From UMGS946 sp048421225 (GTDB lineage Bacteria > Bacillota > Clostridia > Christensenellales > CAG-138): a stretch of DNA of 23,361 nt. The stretch is taken from contig DBFNRV010000058.1 in the NCBI GenBank assembly GCA_048421225.1, positions 1 through 23,361 on the forward strand, read 5' to 3'. The first letter of the stretch is position 1. Each line of letters begins with the position of its first letter. The position numbers and the translations under genes were made by a program. The notes beneath the pieces were generated by a model. The model saw only the letters and a list, made by a program, of their open reading frames with translations. It searched no databases and was not told the DNA's origin. Shown in pieces: positions 22,393 through 23,361 of this stretch.

Positions 22393-23146
22393 TATTTAGG
22401 CCCAGTCTGCCCAATAGTTGGTCCGTCTTAGTCAATCATGGATGGACTGCCCCGTTCTCCGCTTAAGCGGCTGCCTCACCGCCATACATGCCCTATCTCA
22501 AGCCGGCCCCGTCTGTAACAGAACGCAAAAACACTCTATCGGTCCTTTTAACCTGAAACGGATTACATTCCGCTATGTCAGCATTTAGGCCCAGGCCGTC
22601 CAATAGTTGGCCCGTCTTAGTCAATTAGGAAAGAGCGCCCCGTTCTCCGCTTGAGCGGCTGCCTCCCCGCCATACATGCCCTATCTCAAGCCGGCCCCGT
22701 CTGTAACAGAACGCAAAAACACTCTATCGTTCCTTTTTGACCTGGAATAGATTACGCGCCGCTATGGCGGTATTTAGGCCCAGTCTGCCCAATAGTTGGC
22801 CCGTCTTAGTCAATTAGGAAAGAGTCCCCCGCCCTCCGCTTAAGCGGCTGCCTCACCGACATACATGCCCTATCTCAAGCCGGCCCCGTCCGTAACAGAA
22901 CGCAAAAACACCCTATCGTTCCTTTTAACCTGAAACGGATTACATTCCGCTGTACCAGCATTTAGGCCCAGGCTGCCCAATAGTTGGCCCGTCTTAGTCA
23001 ATTAGGAAAGAGTCCCCCGCCCTCCGCTTGAGCGGCTGCCTCACCGCCATACATGCCCTATCTCAAGCCGGCCCCGTCTGTAGCAAAACGCAAAAACACC
23101 CTATCGTTCCTTTTAACCTGAAATGGGTTGCGCGCCGCTATGCCGG
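22393..23146. repeat. Tandem array of four ~189-bp units in two A-B pairs
   Basis: Units begin at 22393 (TATTTAGG), 22582 (CATTTAGG), 22771 (TATTTAGG) and 22959 (CATTTAGG); the last ends near 23146. Units 1 and 3 share GCCCAGTCTGCCCAATAG, the palindrome CCGCTTAAGCGG and an end with GGATTACATTCCGCT. Units 2 and 4 share CCGCTTGAGCGG and an end with GCGCCGCTATG. The array is therefore a duplicated ~377-bp dimer. No reading frame is conserved across units. Each carries short dyads (CCAATAGTTGG, the CCGC/GCGG hairpin, TCTGTAACAGA). It lies between the tuf terminator and the transporter. Its function is unknown. Confidence 0.9.
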
Positions 23147-23228
23147 ACGGCCGTTAAATCCCGCCGTTTCGCTTAACCGATATATCACCCAGCACAAGCT
23201 TAACTTTTACAGATTACAGACATACATA

Positions 23229-23259
23229 AGCGGCCGCCCCTTTTTAATGGACGGCCGCT
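23229..23259 (-). terminator. Hairpin after tuf, possible terminator
   Basis: AGCGGCCG (23259-23252 on the minus strand) pairs with CGGCCGCT (23236-23229), extended inward by TCC/GGG-type pairs around an A-rich loop. It starts 27 bases after the tuf stop codon. No strong T-run follows, so termination may be inefficient or the hairpin may be a 3' stabiliser. A smaller CCGGC/GCTGG hairpin lies right after the stop. Confidence 0.55.
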
Positions 23260-23285
23260 CCTTTAACCAGCTATAGCCGGTTTAC

Positions 23286-23361
23286 TTACTCTATTACGCT
23301 TGCTACTACGCCCGCGCCTACGGTCCTTCCGCCTTCGCGGATTGCAAACCTCAGCCCCTCT
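23286..23361 (-). CDS. tuf: Elongation factor Tu, 3' end
   Basis: Only the last 25 codons, with stop TAA, are inside the window; the gene continues beyond the right edge. The visible C-terminus reads EGLRFAIREGGRTVGAGVVA followed by SVIE, the invariant end of domain III. EF-Tu delivers aminoacyl-tRNA to the ribosome. In many Firmicutes tuf lies directly before rpsJ; here a transporter and a repeat array lie between them. Confidence 0.97.
   Translation of the reverse strand, partial: EGLRFAIREGGRTVGAGVVASVIE

Noticed and set aside
22241..22435. A 64-residue minus-strand frame upstream of the binding protein
   Set aside because: It starts within the repeat array, lacks a suitable ribosome binding site and shows no recognisable protein.
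22393..23146. CRISPR array
   Set aside because: Units are about 189 bp and similar throughout; there are no short repeats with unique spacers and no cas genes.
23028..23276. Plus-strand 82-residue frame at the end of the repeat array
   Set aside because: The frame is not preserved in the other repeat units and crosses the tuf terminator.

Overview
The window is the main ribosomal protein cluster of a bacterium with one gene neighbourhood on each side. All core genes lie on the minus strand in the order rpsJ, rplC, rplD, rplW, rplB, rpsS, rplV, rpsC, rplP, rpmC, rpsQ, rplN, rplX, rplE, rpsN, rpsH, rplF, rplR, rpsE, rpmD, rplO, secY, adk, map, a KOW-domain gene, infA, rpmJ, rpsM, rpsK, rpsD, rpoA, rplQ. 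Three things point to a low-GC Gram-positive lineage, most likely class Clostridia: adk-map-KOW-infA between secY and rpmJ, rpsD inside the alpha operon, and the short zinc type of S14. The moderately GC-rich coding DNA, the long L17 and the N-terminally extended L5 would fit a gut Christensenellales-like or related clade, but that is a guess.

Layout from right to left (direction of transcription). 23286-23361 is the 3' end of tuf (EF-Tu), followed by a hairpin. 22393-23146 is a tandem array of four ~189-bp units arranged as two A-B pairs. 19619-22198 encodes a three-gene ABC importer of the nitrate/sulfonate/taurine class: lipoprotein, permease, ATPase. 19242-19490 holds the S10 promoter and a structured leader of about 210 nt with a possible attenuator. 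3161-19241 is the S10-spc-alpha cluster, tightly packed except for two structured gaps. The rpsH-rplF gap (12028-12206) contains a consensus kink-turn. The rpmJ-rpsM gap (6131-6548) contains a 134-bp element bounded by 14-bp inverted repeats, a strong extended -10 promoter and a GC-rich leader hairpin. The cluster ends at an intrinsic terminator (3104-3135).

On the left, two plus-strand genes converge on the cluster: nadE (NAD+ synthetase) and an APH/choline-kinase-like phosphotransferase. The NadE glutaminase domain seems to have lost its catalytic Lys and Cys, so the enzyme may run on ammonia.

Together the genes supply translation (ribosomal proteins, EF-Tu, IF-1), transcription (RpoA), protein export (SecY), N-terminal Met removal (Map) and adenylate balance (Adk). 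The least explained parts are non-coding: the rpsH-rplF structured gap, the inverted-repeat element before the alpha operon, the S10 leader and the higher-order repeat array between tuf and the transporter.
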